Origin: Pseudovibrio axinellae
Lineage (GTDB): Bacteria > Pseudomonadota > Alphaproteobacteria > Rhizobiales > Stappiaceae
Direction: 5' to 3'
Assembly: GCF_900110875.1 (NCBI RefSeq)
Contig: NZ_FOFM01000006.1
Coordinates: forward strand, 62,001-126,000
Length of the DNA: 64,000 nucleotides
The notes beneath the pieces are model-generated. The model was not told where the DNA came from and did no database searches. It saw only the letters and a list, made by a program, of their open reading frames with translations. Shown one piece after another: positions 36,216 through 46,079 of the stretch. The first letter of the stretch is position 1; each line of letters starts with the position of its first letter. The position numbers were made by a program, and so were the translations under genes.

Positions 36216-36962
36216 TTACACAGAACAACTCATAGCTTGCATAAGAGCGCCCTCAAGCTCGGTGCGAGGTAAGTTCAGCCCCCAAAAAGACCGGTAAACG
36301 CTCTCACCATCAAAATAGTCAGCACCCTCACCGTCAACACTCACCAACTTCCAGTTCGCAGCTTTAGCTTTAAACTCCCCTGTGGCGTAGGTCGCAAGTT
36401 CCAGCGCATTGTACTCATTCACATGCTCAACCAGCTGCTGAGCTGTTAAAGCAAGCTGGGCCCGCTCTTCGGTCGGAGATAAGACATCTTCAACCTTCAT
36501 CAAAAAGGCCTTCCCGAACCCACCATTCATGTTCACACGCTCAACATGAAAATGATGCCAGTCGAAATCTGCAAAATCCACGTAGAGTTTGGCCTTGGGA
36601 TGACGCATTAGATAACGATTGCGTAGCTCATCGCACATCGCATCCCCTTTATCCAACCGCTCAAGGCGGCCAATAACCGTCAAACGCGGATGCGCCAGCG
36701 GGTCTCCCTTCCCCGGCTCTCCAATCAACAACGAAACCCGCTGATCCTGCTCAAGGCATTGCGAGTGATTGGACAAGCTGGAGGCCAGCATAAACGGAGC
36801 GCCCACCACATCTGAGGCCACCCCGACGCGGCTGACAATTGGGTAGCCTGTCTCAGGCTCAAGAACAGCAAGGGATGCAAACCGTGCCGTTCTGATCAGC
36901 TTTTTAGCCAGCAACCGGGCTTCATCGGTGGTTTCTCGAATTGGATCAATCTTCTTTTCCAT
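36216..36962 (-). CDS. HugZ-like PPOX-fold protein with DUF2470 tail
   Basis: The 248-residue protein has an N-terminal split-barrel (TARFASLAVLEPETGYPIVS, residues ~25-45; RLTVIGRLERL) and a C-terminal DUF2470-type domain (VEHVNEYNALELATYATGEF). This architecture matches HugZ-like heme-degrading/binding proteins and relatives in alphaproteobacteria. Whether it degrades heme cannot be decided from sequence. Upstream lies an AT-rich 180-nt region but no clear Irr/Fur box that I can defend. Confidence 0.8.
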   Translation of the reverse strand: MEKKIDPIRETTDEARLLAKKLIRTARFASLAVLEPETGYPIVSRVGVASDVVGAPFMLASSLSNHSQCLEQDQRVSLLIGEPGKGDPLAHPRLTVIGRLERLDKGDAMCDELRNRYLMRHPKAKLYVDFADFDWHHFHVERVNMNGGFGKAFLMKVEDVLSPTEERAQLALTAQQLVEHVNEYNALELATYATGEFKAKAANWKLVSVDGEGADYFDGESVYRSFWGLNLPRTELEGALMQAMSCSV

Positions 36963-37230
36963 ACCAACCTCATTTTGTTGATCTGAGCCTGCTCGAATTC
37001 GCCCAAAGTGTCCAGCTCGTCACCTAATATGAGAATGATACTTCACTTAAATTCACACCACAAATGCACATAAACATGCGCAGCTATAACTCATAAGCAA
37101 TTGATAATTATCGTATTTTAAAAATATTCATGTACATGAACCTAAGATGAATAGCCCTCTCAAACAAGGTTCAGGCGTCTTTGGTTATTTACTTAAAACA
37201 GACACAAATTACCGTTTACGGAGACGAAAA

Positions 37231-37704
37231 ATGGTTAAGACATCAGCAGTAATTTCAATAGCGCTTGCAGGGGCAATGATGTTGCCAGCCATTTCTGCAG
37301 CTCAGGCAGGGCCAAGAAACAACACCTATATTGAGAACAACATCTACAACAACACCTACGTGAAACGGCACCACAGGCACAAATCAAAGAAAAAGGGCGT
37401 GAAACCCGGTGAAGCAGCTGCCATTGGTGTTATCGGTCTTGCAGCAGGACTTTTGATCGGCAATGCGATATCAGCGCCGGCTCCAGCCTACCATCCACCG
37501 GCCCCAGCATACCGTCCACCAGCACCTGCTTATCGCCCACCAGCTGTCGCGCACCGTGCACCACCAGTTTATCGGGCACCTGTTGCAGCGCCAGCACCAT
37601 GGTCACCAGCTTGGTTTGCATACTGCACAAACAAATACAGAAGCTTCAACCCGAATACCGGAACCTTCCGCACCTACTCAGGCAAGGACCGTTTTTGCCA
37701 GTAA
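37231..37704 (+). CDS. BA14K-like secreted protein
   Basis: The protein has about 157 residues with a signal peptide (KTSAVISIALAGAMMLPAI ending at AQA-GP), a basic KRHHRHKSKKKG patch, a hydrophobic glycine-rich helix (AAAIGVIGLAAGLLIGNAI), a repeated PAYRPPA tract (about four units) and a C-terminal YCTNKYRSFNPNTGTFRTYS domain typical of the Brucella BA14K immunoreactive family. The start ATG 37231 follows GGAGA; the longer frame to 37147 would bury the signal peptide. It is probably envelope-associated. Confidence 0.85.
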   Translation: MVKTSAVISIALAGAMMLPAISAAQAGPRNNTYIENNIYNNTYVKRHHRHKSKKKGVKPGEAAAIGVIGLAAGLLIGNAISAPAPAYHPPAPAYRPPAPAYRPPAVAHRAPPVYRAPVAAPAPWSPAWFAYCTNKYRSFNPNTGTFRTYSGKDRFCQ

Positions 37705-37735
37705 TAGCGTGAAAGGAAGAGGCAAGCAGTTGGAA

Positions 37736-37759
37736 CTGAAGAAGCACTGCCTTCTTCAG
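37736..37759. terminator. Hairpin between convergent BA14K and extensin-like genes
   Basis: CTGAAGAAG / CTTCTTCAG 9-bp arms with a 6-nt loop lie centrally in the 65-nt convergent gap. There are no T-runs, so termination efficiency is uncertain. Confidence 0.45.
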
Positions 37760-37769
37760 CTGGGTCTGC

Positions 37770-38579
37770 TTACTTGCAAACGCGATATGTACAAGCCTTG
37801 CCATGACAGGCTTGATCGAAGTGCAAGTGATCTCTGTGATACCTGTCAGCATTTGGACCAAGGACCGTTGTAAAGCGGGAACAGGCCCCTTTGTGCACAC
37901 CACTCAAAAAGCGGGCTTCGGCGGAAGAACCATCCCAACCATCTTTGACGGTCACTTCTCGTCCGTTAGAAAGGTAGAAACTTGCGATATCAATCGCATT
38001 TCCCTTGCCATGCTCTGAGAGTTTAGCGCCCTTTTTGTTGTTCCGACCACGGCACGCATAACCAGCAGCGGTACGGATCTTCGTGATGGACGCACCAAAC
38101 TCGCGCCGAGCTGCAGGCAAAGCCACATCATGCAGCCAGCCATCAAGCTTTTGCGCCAGCTCGCATTCAATCTGTACAGGCAAGGTCAGCCCAATCTCCT
38201 GCCCTTCTCCAACAACAGAACGTAAAGAGACTGGCCTTTCAATACCGCATCCCCCGCGCCCCTTAATAGGGTCGAGTATTTCCACACTCCACCCACGTAA
38301 TACACAGGTTTTGGCTGTGCTCATTTTTGGAACAAGGCGTTGTGGCGAGGTTGCAGCAGGCACAAGAGACATTGGCTTGCCATAAGGGATAGCTACGCGT
38401 GGTGCACTCACCGGTGTCCGCCCAATCGGCACAGGAGGCCGGAGCACAACATCACCCTCATACGGGCGGGGTTTAGGAAAAGGAGCGGCATAAACACTTG
38501 CAATGCCAAGACATATACCAGCAACCACCGCAACAGACATAACTCGCCCGACCGCTTTAACGCCTGTCTTGTAGTCCAC
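37770..38579 (-). CDS. Extensin-like family protein
   Basis: The 269-residue exported protein has an N-terminal signal/anchor (VMSVAVVAGICLGIASVYA). A proline-rich segment (PFPKPRPYEGDVVLRPPVPI) precedes the C-terminal extensin-like domain. That domain shows YACRGRNNKKGAKLSEHGKG and the metal-type DRYHRDHLHFD near the end, a pattern related to D,D-carboxypeptidase-like folds. It is common in alphaproteobacteria; an envelope peptidase role is suspected but unproven. Cysteines (four or more) suggest disulphides in the periplasm. Confidence 0.85.
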   Translation of the reverse strand: MDYKTGVKAVGRVMSVAVVAGICLGIASVYAAPFPKPRPYEGDVVLRPPVPIGRTPVSAPRVAIPYGKPMSLVPAATSPQRLVPKMSTAKTCVLRGWSVEILDPIKGRGGCGIERPVSLRSVVGEGQEIGLTLPVQIECELAQKLDGWLHDVALPAARREFGASITKIRTAAGYACRGRNNKKGAKLSEHGKGNAIDIASFYLSNGREVTVKDGWDGSSAEARFLSGVHKGACSRFTTVLGPNADRYHRDHLHFDQACHGKACTYRVCK

Positions 38580-38972
38580 CTCGAAATCTCCGATTTAGAC
38601 AGCCGTTTCCCCGAGGCTGCACGTGTTTAACGACTGAACGATTCTGAAATACCACCCAAAATCGCGTGAATGTTCTAAACTATCCACTTACAATTCAACC
38701 TCAGATCAACGAGATCCAAGTCGCTGAAGTACTCCAAGAGTTATAAAAACCTTGCATATTGATTTGACAGAGAAAACGCAAGAATTGCCTTGTTTATTCA
38801 CAAGACAACCAGCATGTATCCTCACGCTATACACATGTTATTTCCTATAAAAATTTTCATTCATAAGACGTCTTATTCTACGACTATTACAAACTGTGGC
38901 ATTTTTTTGCTTCCTAACTCGGCTCCCCTCACATAAGCTTCAAGCAGCTAGTGAGTAACGGGAGATGTATCC
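38580..38972. other. AT-rich intergenic region upstream of a small peptide gene
   Basis: About 390 nt between the divergent extensin-like gene and the 27-codon peptide gene. It presumably holds promoters for both. No RNA gene or recognised operator is visible. Confidence 0.5.
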
Positions 38973-39056
38973 ATGACTGTCACACGAAGCTTTAACGTTA
39001 TCGCAATCACACTTGCATTCGCATTTGTTGGTGCTGTTGTTATCGGCTTACTGTAG
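38973..39056 (+). CDS. 27-residue single-helix membrane peptide
   Basis: The frame MTVTRSFNVIAITLAFAFVG continues with AVVIGLL and a TAG stop. A short basic N-terminus is followed by one continuous hydrophobic helix of about 20 residues, so it is predicted to be an inner-membrane peptide with the C-terminus out. A strong ribosome-binding site (GGGAGA, 7 nt upstream of the ATG) supports translation. It is too short for standard gene callers. Function unknown; comparable mini-proteins often modulate a membrane complex or respiratory oxidase. Confidence 0.6.
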   Translation: MTVTRSFNVIAITLAFAFVGAVVIGLL

Positions 39057-39127
39057 ACCTCCCCCACACTGAAAAGTCCTTCAAAAAAACAAAAATAGAA
39101 GGCGGCTTATTTCCAAAAGCACAAAGA

Positions 39128-39153
39128 AACCCACCTTGTTGCCAAGGTGGGTT
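39128..39153 (-). terminator. Terminator of azoR
   Basis: AACCCACCTTG / CAAGGTGGGTT with a 4-nt loop is followed on the minus strand by TCTTTG, 30 nt beyond the azoR stop. Confidence 0.75.
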
Positions 39154-39182
39154 AAAGAACACACGTTGATTTAACTCAGCGC

Positions 39183-39779
39183 CTAAGCAGCGACAGCCGT
39201 CACGCCAGCCATTGTGTTGCGCGCTTTTTCAATCGCACCATCACGGTCCATAGAAACGCCCTCGGCTGCGATCACTTCCACATTTTTAATACCAACAAAA
39301 GCAAGCACCTGTTTAAGGTATGGCACTGCAAAGTCTGCTGGGGAGTCCACAGGCACACCGCCGGTTGCAACGACGATATATGCTTTTTTGCCCGTCAGCA
39401 GGCCTTCTGGTCCATACTCTGTATAATTGAAGGTCACACCGACACGTGCGATCTGATCAACCCAGGCCTTCAAAACAGCAGGAACAGAGAAGTTATAGAT
39501 CGGGGCACCAATCACCAGAACATCAGTCTCTTTCAACTCAGCGATAAGAGCATCCGACAGGGCCAATCCAGACTTCTGCTCATCACTACGCTTCTCTTCT
39601 GGTGTATAGGCTGCACCAATCCAGCTTTCATCAACAAAAGAGATTGGTTCATTTAGATCCCGCTGTACAACGCTGTCACCATCACCGGAAATCTTGGCGA
39701 TCAGTTCGTCGGAAAGCTGACGAGTGATAGAGGTTGCGGTTGCAGCGGAACTTTGAATGTTCAAAATTGACTTTTTCAT
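39183..39779 (-). CDS. azoR: FMN-dependent NADH:quinone/azo reductase
   Basis: The 198-residue flavodoxin-like AzoR has SSAATATSITRQLSDELIAK (phosphate-binding loop), APIYNFSVPAVLKAWVDQIARVG shown here in the family's 'PMYNF-P--LK-W-D---R-G' layout (residues ~95-120), and VATGGVP. It reduces quinones and azo compounds with NADH in two-electron steps. It is preceded by ~280 nt without a supported gene; a TTG-initiated 68-codon frame there shows no family resemblance. Confidence 0.9.
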   Translation of the reverse strand: MKKSILNIQSSAATATSITRQLSDELIAKISGDGDSVVQRDLNEPISFVDESWIGAAYTPEEKRSDEQKSGLALSDALIAELKETDVLVIGAPIYNFSVPAVLKAWVDQIARVGVTFNYTEYGPEGLLTGKKAYIVVATGGVPVDSPADFAVPYLKQVLAFVGIKNVEVIAAEGVSMDRDGAIEKARNTMAGVTAVAA

Positions 39780-40013
39780 CTGTCATTTCCTATACCCCAT
39801 TGAGGAGCGCAAGCGTCTTTTCCAAAAGTGGATCCGTCTTTAGATCAGACACAAAAATATAAACGGATAGAACAGCTTGCGAGATCCAGATGGGAGAAGC
39901 TGCCTTATCAACATCAAACACATACATAGTCGAAATGCGAAAAATGATTAGATCACTAATTGGAAACAGTCCTTGCACCAACTTAGTAATGCTCAACCAT
40001 TGAACATAAAAAA

Positions 40014-40036
40014 GGGCCGCGAATTCATCGCAGCCC
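40014..40036 (-). terminator. Terminator of the metF-metH operon
   Basis: On the minus strand the stem GGGCTGCG / CGCGGCCC (one G-U pair) with a 7-nt loop is followed by TTTTTTATG. It lies ~28 nt after the metH stop. Confidence 0.85.
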
Positions 40037-40063
40037 TCTTCTCAATCCAGTAGGTAAGGCCCG

Positions 40064-43000
40064 TTACTCAGCCGCTTCCCGCACCATTGGGTTATAGTTT
40101 AGGATCGGAGCAAGCCAACGCTCAGCCTTTGCCAAGTCCCAGCCCTTACGCTTTGCATAGTCCTGCACCTGATCCCGCTCAATCTTGCCAACACCGAAGT
40201 AATGGCTGTCAGGGTGTGAGAAGTACAAGCCAGATACAGCCGATCCCGGCCACATTGCATAGCTTTCGGTCAAACAAATACCAGTGGCAGCTTCTGCATC
40301 CAGCAGCTCCCAAAGAATTCCCTTTTCCGTGTGGTCTGGTTGGGCTGGGTAACCTGGGGCAGGACGAATACCATCATACTCTTCAGCAATCAGCTGCGCA
40401 TTAGACAACTCCTCTTCTGAGGAATAGCCCCATAAGTCAGTGCGGACCAACGCATGCATACGTTCTGCAAAGGCTTCGGCAAGGCGGTCAGCAATCGCCT
40501 GACTGAGGATCTTGTTGTAATCATCACCAGCTTCCCCGTAACGTTTGGCAATCTCATCCTCACCAAAGCCAGAGGTTACTGCAAACCCACCAATATAATC
40601 AGGAATACCGCTTTCAATCGGAGCCACAAAGTCAGCCAAAGCCACGTTACCCCGGTTAGAAGAACTCCGGTTCATCTGCTGACGTATAGTGTGAAGGCGT
40701 TTAAGCTCGGTGGTCCGGCTTTCATCAGTGTAAAGAACCAGATCATCGCCATCCTGAGCACACGGCCAGAAACCAACAACTGCGTTCGCTTTGAGTAATT
40801 TACCCTCCACAACCTCCTTCAGCATCTCGCGCGCATCATTATAAAGCGCCTGAGCCGCTACGCCGTAGCGTTCATCCGTCAATACTGATGGATAGGTTCC
40901 TTTAATTTCCCAAGTCGTAAAGAAGGGAGTCCAGTCAATGTAGTCCACCAATTCATCCAGCGGGAAATCCGTAAAGGTCTTAGTGCCCAAAAATGTTGGC
41001 TTACCCGGCTTGTGTTTCTCAAAGTCTGGCTTGAAGCGGTTAGCGCGCGCCTGCTCAATAGACGCACGGACTTTTTTACTCCGAGAACGTGCGTGCTTTT
41101 CAGCGACATCGGCATAGTCAACACGTGTCGCCTCATAGAGCTTCTCGCGTCCACCTTCACTCACCAGACGAGATGCAACACCTACAGCACGCCCAGCGTC
41201 AGTGACGTAGATCGCCTGCCCTCTGGAGTAGTTAGGATGGATCTTCACCGCTGTATGAACGCGAGAGGTCGTCGCGCCGCCAATCAGCAGCGGAATACCC
41301 AGGCCTTCACGTTCCATCTCAGCAGCCACATGACACATCTCGTCGAGCGAAGGCGTGATCAGGCCAGACAGACCGATGATATCAACGTTGTGCTTGCGCG
41401 CTTCATCAATGATCTTGGCTGTTGGTACCATCACCCCAAGATCGATCACTTCAAAGTTGTTACACTGCAAAACAACGCCAACAATGTTTTTGCCGATGTC
41501 ATGCACATCGCCCTTCACGGTCGCCATCAGGATTTTGCCGTTCGATGAGCTTTCATCCAGCCCACTCCGGCGCTTTTCTTCTTCAAGAAATGGCATCAGG
41601 TAGGCAACAGCCGCCTTCATCACACGGGCAGATTTCACCACCTGCGGGAGGAACATTTTACCAGCACCGAACAGATCACCAACCACGTTCATCCCGTCCA
41701 TCAATGGACCTTCAATCACGTGTAGCGGACGATCAAAATTCAGGCGTGCTTCCTCAGTGTCTGCCACGATAAAATCAGTGATGCCGTGAACGAGCGAGTG
41801 CTCAAGACGTTTGGCAACAGTTCCTTCGCGCCAGGTCAAATCCACCTCGCGCTTCTTGCCACCAACCCCTTTGAACTTATCTGCTGCATCCAGCAAGCGG
41901 TCAGTGGAATCTGAGCGCCGGTTAAGCACCACATCTTCACACAGCTCGCGAAGTTCAGCAGGAAGGTCATCATAAACCGCTAGCTGACCGGCATTGACGA
42001 TACCCATGTCCATACCAAGCTGAATAGCGTGATACAAAAACACAGAGTGCATCGCTTCGCGAACAGGCTCATTGCCACGGAAGGAGAAGGACAGGTTAGA
42101 GACACCGCCGGAAATATGCGCGTATGGCAAATTCTCCGAGATCCACTTGGTCGCTTCAAGGAAGTCGACCCCGTAGTTATCGTGCTCTTCAATGCCTGTT
42201 GCAACAGCAAAGATGTTCGGGTCAAAGATGATATCTTCAGGCCCAAAACCAACCTTATCAACCAGCACGTCATAGGAGCGCTTACAGATATCAATCTTTC
42301 GCTGCAAGGTGTCGGCCTGACCGGTTTCATCAAACGCCATCACCACAACAGCCGCACCATAACGGCGGACAAGTTTGGCCTGCTCTATAAAGCTCTCTTC
42401 CCCTTCTTTCAAAGAGATCGAGTTCACAACAGCTTTACCCTGCACACACTTCAAACCAGCCTCGATCACAGTCCACTTAGAACTGTCAATCATTACTGGA
42501 ACCTTGGCGATATCAGGTTCAGCAGCAATCAGGTTGAGGAAGGTAACCATCGCTTCTTCACTATCAAGAAGCCCCTCATCCATGTTGATGTCGATGATCT
42601 GCGCCCCATTTTCCACCTGAGAGCGGGCGACATCCAGCGCAGCATTGTAGTCATCATTCTTAATCAGTTTGCGGAACCGGGCAGACCCCGTCACGTTGGT
42701 ACGCTCACCCACGTTGACGAAGTTCACTTCCTTGGTGAACGTAAACGGCTCCAGACCGGACAGACGCATCAAACGCGGCACGTCTGGCAGTGTACGCGGC
42801 TTTAAGCCCTCCATCGCATCAGCAAGGGCCTTAATGTGATCGGGCGTCGTACCACAACACCCGCCAACCACGTTGACCAGACCAGACTCGGCAAACTCTT
42901 TAATGAGGCCAGCCATGTACTCTGGGCTCTCATCATACTCGCCAAACTCGTTCGGCAAGCCTGCATTTGGGTAAGCACACACAAGGGTGTTGGCAACGCG

Positions 43001-43810
43001 GGAGATTTCATCCACGTGCGCCCGCATTTCTTTGGCACCCAGCGCACAGTTTAACCCAATCGTAAACGGTTGCGCATGGCGCACAGAATTCCAGAAAGCT
43101 TCAGGTGTCTGGCCAGACAGCGTACGACCGGACAAGTCAGTAATCGTACCGGAAATCATAACCGGCAGCTTGATGCCCTTCTCCTCAAACACCTGATCAA
43201 TCGCAAACAAAGCCGCTTTTGCATTCAAGGTATCAAAGACGGTCTCAACCAGAATGAGATCACACCCACCCTCAACCAAACCACGGGTCGCCTCAGCGTA
43301 TGAATCTTTCAAATCATCAAAAGAAACGGCGCGAAACCCAGGATTGTTCACATCAGGGGAGATCGAAGCAGTCCGGTTTGTCGGCCCAAGGCCACCAGCA
43401 ACAAAACGCGGGCGCGACGGATCAATAGCCTTCATCTGCTCAACAGCTTCGCAGCAAAGGCGGGCACCTTCCTTGTTCAGCTCATAAACAATGCTCTCCA
43501 TCGCATAATCAGCCTGCGCGATGGAAGTGGACGAGAACGTGTTCGTCTCAATGATATCTGCACCTGCCTTCAGGTACTGCAGATGAATATCGCGAATGGC
43601 ATCGGGCTGCGTCAGGATCAAAAGGTCATTATTGCCTTTGAGATCCTGGTTCCAGTGTTTGAAGCGCTCACCTCGAAACTGAGCTTCATCAAACTGAAGA
43701 TTCTGGATCATAGTTCCCATGGCGCCATCGAGAACAAGGATACGCTCCTTGGCCGCTGCTTCTAGGGTTGCAAAAATATCCGAACCGGTCTTTTTCACCT
43801 GCAAACTCAT
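40064..43810 (-). CDS. metH: MetH, cobalamin-dependent methionine synthase
   Basis: The 1248-residue four-module enzyme makes methionine from homocysteine using 5-methyl-THF and methylcobalamin. The homocysteine domain ends with GGCCGT (zinc ligands Cys318-Cys319). The pterin domain shows [19 protein letters not shown]. The cobalamin domain has DVHDIGKNI with the axial His770. The C-terminal reactivation domain has [15 protein letters not shown]. All modules are complete. It is last in an operon with the ArsR/methyltransferase regulator and metF. It needs B12, which links it to the riboswitch-controlled cobalt transporter at 56.7 kb. Confidence 0.97.
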   Translation of the reverse strand: MSLQVKKTGSDIFATLEAAAKERILVLDGAMGTMIQNLQFDEAQFRGERFKHWNQDLKGNNDLLILTQPDAIRDIHLQYLKAGADIIETNTFSSTSIAQADYAMESIVYELNKEGARLCCEAVEQMKAIDPSRPRFVAGGLGPTNRTASISPDVNNPGFRAVSFDDLKDSYAEATRGLVEGGCDLILVETVFDTLNAKAALFAIDQVFEEKGIKLPVMISGTITDLSGRTLSGQTPEAFWNSVRHAQPFTIGLNCALGAKEMRAHVDEISRVANTLVCAYPNAGLPNEFGEYDESPEYMAGLIKEFAESGLVNVVGGCCGTTPDHIKALADAMEGLKPRTLPDVPRLMRLSGLEPFTFTKEVNFVNVGERTNVTGSARFRKLIKNDDYNAALDVARSQVENGAQIIDINMDEGLLDSEEAMVTFLNLIAAEPDIAKVPVMIDSSKWTVIEAGLKCVQGKAVVNSISLKEGEESFIEQAKLVRRYGAAVVVMAFDETGQADTLQRKIDICKRSYDVLVDKVGFGPEDIIFDPNIFAVATGIEEHDNYGVDFLEATKWISENLPYAHISGGVSNLSFSFRGNEPVREAMHSVFLYHAIQLGMDMGIVNAGQLAVYDDLPAELRELCEDVVLNRRSDSTDRLLDAADKFKGVGGKKREVDLTWREGTVAKRLEHSLVHGITDFIVADTEEARLNFDRPLHVIEGPLMDGMNVVGDLFGAGKMFLPQVVKSARVMKAAVAYLMPFLEEEKRRSGLDESSSNGKILMATVKGDVHDIGKNIVGVVLQCNNFEVIDLGVMVPTAKIIDEARKHNVDIIGLSGLITPSLDEMCHVAAEMEREGLGIPLLIGGATTSRVHTAVKIHPNYSRGQAIYVTDAGRAVGVASRLVSEGGREKLYEATRVDYADVAEKHARSRSKKVRASIEQARANRFKPDFEKHKPGKPTFLGTKTFTDFPLDELVDYIDWTPFFTTWEIKGTYPSVLTDERYGVAAQALYNDAREMLKEVVEGKLLKANAVVGFWPCAQDGDDLVLYTDESRTTELKRLHTIRQQMNRSSSNRGNVALADFVAPIESGIPDYIGGFAVTSGFGEDEIAKRYGEAGDDYNKILSQAIADRLAEAFAERMHALVRTDLWGYSSEEELSNAQLIAEEYDGIRPAPGYPAQPDHTEKGILWELLDAEAATGICLTESYAMWPGSAVSGLYFSHPDSHYFGVGKIERDQVQDYAKRKGWDLAKAERWLAPILNYNPMVREAAE

Positions 43811-43843
43811 GGGATCCGATCTTTTCTAGTACTTTACTTCGCG

Positions 43844-43869
43844 CGGGTTACGGATGGGACCGCAACCCG
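43844..43869 (-). other. Hairpin in the metF-metH intergenic region
   Basis: On the minus strand CGGGTTGCG / CGTAACCCG (9 bp with one G-U pair) with an 8-nt loop occupies the centre of the ~85-nt gap. There is no T-run, so it is not a simple terminator. It may be an mRNA-stability or processing element. Confidence 0.4.
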
Positions 43870-43897
43870 GGTAAATGTCTGTCTGTGTAGATTACGT

Positions 43898-44818
43898 TCA
43901 GGCAGCAACAGATGTGCGGACTTTCCGGTTTTCTCTGAGGCCAAGCATATGGCAGATCGCATAGACGAGATCCGCTTTGTTCATGGTGTAAAAATGAAAG
44001 TCCTCTACACCATCATCAGCAAGGCTCATCACTTGCTCAGCAGCAACGGCAGCAGCAACCAGTTCGCTTGTTCGTGGATCATCACCCAACCCGTTAAAGC
44101 GGTGTGCCAACCAGCCAGGAACAGATGCCCCAGTCTTCTTGGCGAAGCCGGAAATGCCCTTGAAACTCGTCACCGGCACGATGCCAGGTACAATCGGGAT
44201 AGTGATGCCGGCAGAACGCACGCGATCAACATATCTGAAGTAGTGGTCATTATCGAAGAAGAACTGTGTAATGGCACGGGTTGCCCCTGCATCCACCTTC
44301 GCCTTTAAGACATCCAGCTCAGCATCCCAGCTTGGAGATTCTGGATGCTTTTCAGGGTATGCTGAAACCGAGACTTCAAAGTCACCAATAGAGCGTATGG
44401 AAGCAACCAGATCTGCTGTGGTCCGATAGCCTCCCTCATGAGGCGCATACTTCTCACCCAGACCTGCTGCTGGATCACCGCGCAGTGCCACAATGTGCCG
44501 TACACCCGCATCCCAATAGGCCTGAATGACCTCGTTCACTTCTTCCTTGGTGGCATCAACACAAGTCAGATGCGCAGCAGGCTTAAGGCAAGTTTCATTG
44601 ACGATGCGCGATACAGTCGCGTGAGTACGCTCTCGGGTAGACCCGCCAGCACCGTAGGTTACAGAAACAAAGGATGGGGCCAGAGGTTCCAGCCGTTTGA
44701 TAGAGGACCAAAGCCGTTGCTCCATCTTCTCGCTCTTAGGAGGAAAAAACTCAAAAGAAACGGAAATATCAGAGGCTCCATTGAGCCGGAAACGGCGATC
44801 GATGCTGTGTTCGCTCAT
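43898..44818 (-). CDS. metF: MetF, 5,10-methylenetetrahydrofolate reductase
   Basis: The protein has about 306 residues and a TIM-barrel flavoprotein fold that makes 5-methyl-THF for MetH. SFEFFPPKSEKMEQRLW is near the start; VSVTYGAGGSTRERTH, ALRGDP and TRAITQFFFDND are family blocks. The start is ATG 44818, with AGGAG upstream and 2 nt after the preceding gene's stop; the frame's extension to 44890 would overlap that gene. It is translationally close to the ArsR/methyltransferase gene. Confidence 0.95.
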   Translation of the reverse strand: MSEHSIDRRFRLNGASDISVSFEFFPPKSEKMEQRLWSSIKRLEPLAPSFVSVTYGAGGSTRERTHATVSRIVNETCLKPAAHLTCVDATKEEVNEVIQAYWDAGVRHIVALRGDPAAGLGEKYAPHEGGYRTTADLVASIRSIGDFEVSVSAYPEKHPESPSWDAELDVLKAKVDAGATRAITQFFFDNDHYFRYVDRVRSAGITIPIVPGIVPVTSFKGISGFAKKTGASVPGWLAHRFNGLGDDPRTSELVAAAVAAEQVMSLADDGVEDFHFYTMNKADLVYAICHMLGLRENRKVRTSVAA

Positions 44819-44820
44819 AA

Positions 44821-45864
44821 CTATGCAAGCTCCTTGTTCGAACCAGCTACAGGCAAGTCGGTAACAACCCGACGATCCTGAGCTAGCCAAAGGGTAACAG
44901 TTAATTTGTCTTTCTCTCCCGCATCCGGGGTGAGATCATTCGATGAAACAAGGTCTAGGTCTGCTTCAGCAAGCCAACGTTCAACTTGCTCCTGAGAGAA
45001 ACCAAGGCGACGGTGCGCATGTTTCTCTCGCAAAAACTCAAGCTCGTGCGGAGCAAAGTCCACGAGAAGGAGACGTCCACCAGGACGTAATGTGCGAGCA
45101 GCCTCTGAAATCGCCCGCGACGGCTCCTCCAGATAATGCAGCACTTGGTGAACCACTGTCAGATCTGCCGTATCCGGGAGAACAGGCAGCGCATAAATAT
45201 CACCTTGACGAACCTGTGCCTTTTGCAGCCCAGCTTTATCAAGATTGGCGCGAGCAACAGACAGCATGCTCTGGCTGGCATCAATCCCGATGCCCTTCAC
45301 ATATTGCTCACTGAACAACTCAAGTAGCCGGCCCGTGCCAGTTCCAAGATCCAGCAGTGTATCGAAGGACTTAAATCCTACGACACCACGCATTGCTTCT
45401 TCAACTGCAACTTCAGGAACATGAAGACTACGCTCCTTGTCCCAGTTATTAGCGCGTGCTGCAAAAAAGGCTGCTGCCTCTTCCGCTTTGGCGCGCCGCA
45501 GTCCGATCAGGCGTTCGTGGTCTGCTGCCAATGTGGGGTCATCATCCCGGCTCTGCGCCACTATCTGTCGTGCAAGCGCAGCAGGACCACCTTCCGTCAA
45601 CCGATAGTAGACCCAGGCACCTTCCGGGTAACGTTTAATCACACCAGCTTCACTGAGCAGCTTTAAGTGCCGCGAAATACGAGGTTGGCTCTGACCCAGA
45701 ATGACCGTGAGATCCTTCACTGTAAGCTCACAACGAGCGAGCAGAGCAAGCAGACGTATACGCGTCGTCTCTCCGCAAGCGCGCAAGCAGCCCACCAGAT
45801 CCTCAATAGGGAGTTTCCCCTCCGGCACATTGTTTACTGTCGTTATCAAACTTACTACCGCCAC
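44821..45864 (-). CDS. ArsR-type regulator fused to SAM-dependent methyltransferase (SahR-like)
   Basis: In this 347-residue protein the N-terminal ArsR winged helix spans residues ~20-95 (LRACGETTRIRLLALLARCE; LGQSQPRISRHLKLLSEAGV). The C-terminal class I methyltransferase-like domain has LLDLGTGTGRLLELF at ~150-165. ArsR regulators of the methionine cycle in Proteobacteria that sense S-adenosylhomocysteine (SahR) are known; this architecture and the following metF-metH genes fit that role, but the assignment is inference. The start is GTG at 45864; other in-frame GTG/TTG codons follow closely. An 18-bp perfect palindrome lies 21 nt upstream. Confidence 0.88.
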   Translation of the reverse strand: MAVVSLITTVNNVPEGKLPIEDLVGCLRACGETTRIRLLALLARCELTVKDLTVILGQSQPRISRHLKLLSEAGVIKRYPEGAWVYYRLTEGGPAALARQIVAQSRDDDPTLAADHERLIGLRRAKAEEAAAFFAARANNWDKERSLHVPEVAVEEAMRGVVGFKSFDTLLDLGTGTGRLLELFSEQYVKGIGIDASQSMLSVARANLDKAGLQKAQVRQGDIYALPVLPDTADLTVVHQVLHYLEEPSRAISEAARTLRPGGRLLLVDFAPHELEFLREKHAHRRLGFSQEQVERWLAEADLDLVSSNDLTPDAGEKDKLTVTLWLAQDRRVVTDLPVAGSNKELA

Positions 45865-45884
45865 TAGCTGATCAAATAATATGA

Positions 45885-45902
45885 TATAAAGATATCTTTA
45901 TA
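45885..45902. promoter_or_regulatory. Perfect palindromic operator upstream of the metF-metH regulator
   Basis: TATAAAGATATCTTTATA is an 18-bp perfect palindrome, of the AT-rich GATATC-centred kind bound by ArsR-family regulators. It lies 21 nt before the start of the ArsR/methyltransferase gene, in promoter position, so autoregulation of the whole metF-metH operon is expected. Confidence 0.75.
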
Positions 45903-46079
45903 CCTATGAGATGAAAATAACAAGCAGTAGCGTTCTCTTATCACTTGAAAAGAGGAATAGTTTTCTGAGGTTTTCTGGAAAGACACGTGATCAAAATTCA
46001 ACTCTTATCGCCCACGAAAGCTGAAACGTTTACCCGGGCAAGGCCCTGCTGCGTGCTCTAGAGCAACGAACTACAGCCG

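Noticed and set aside
36963-37146. Possible Fur/Irr-type iron box upstream of the HugZ-like gene
   Set aside because: AT-rich fragments such as GATAATTATC are present but no convincing 19-bp box or ICE motif could be defended.
39790-39996. 68-codon minus-strand frame upstream of azoR
   Set aside because: TTG start without ribosome-binding site and no similarity to a known family; probably the azoR promoter region.
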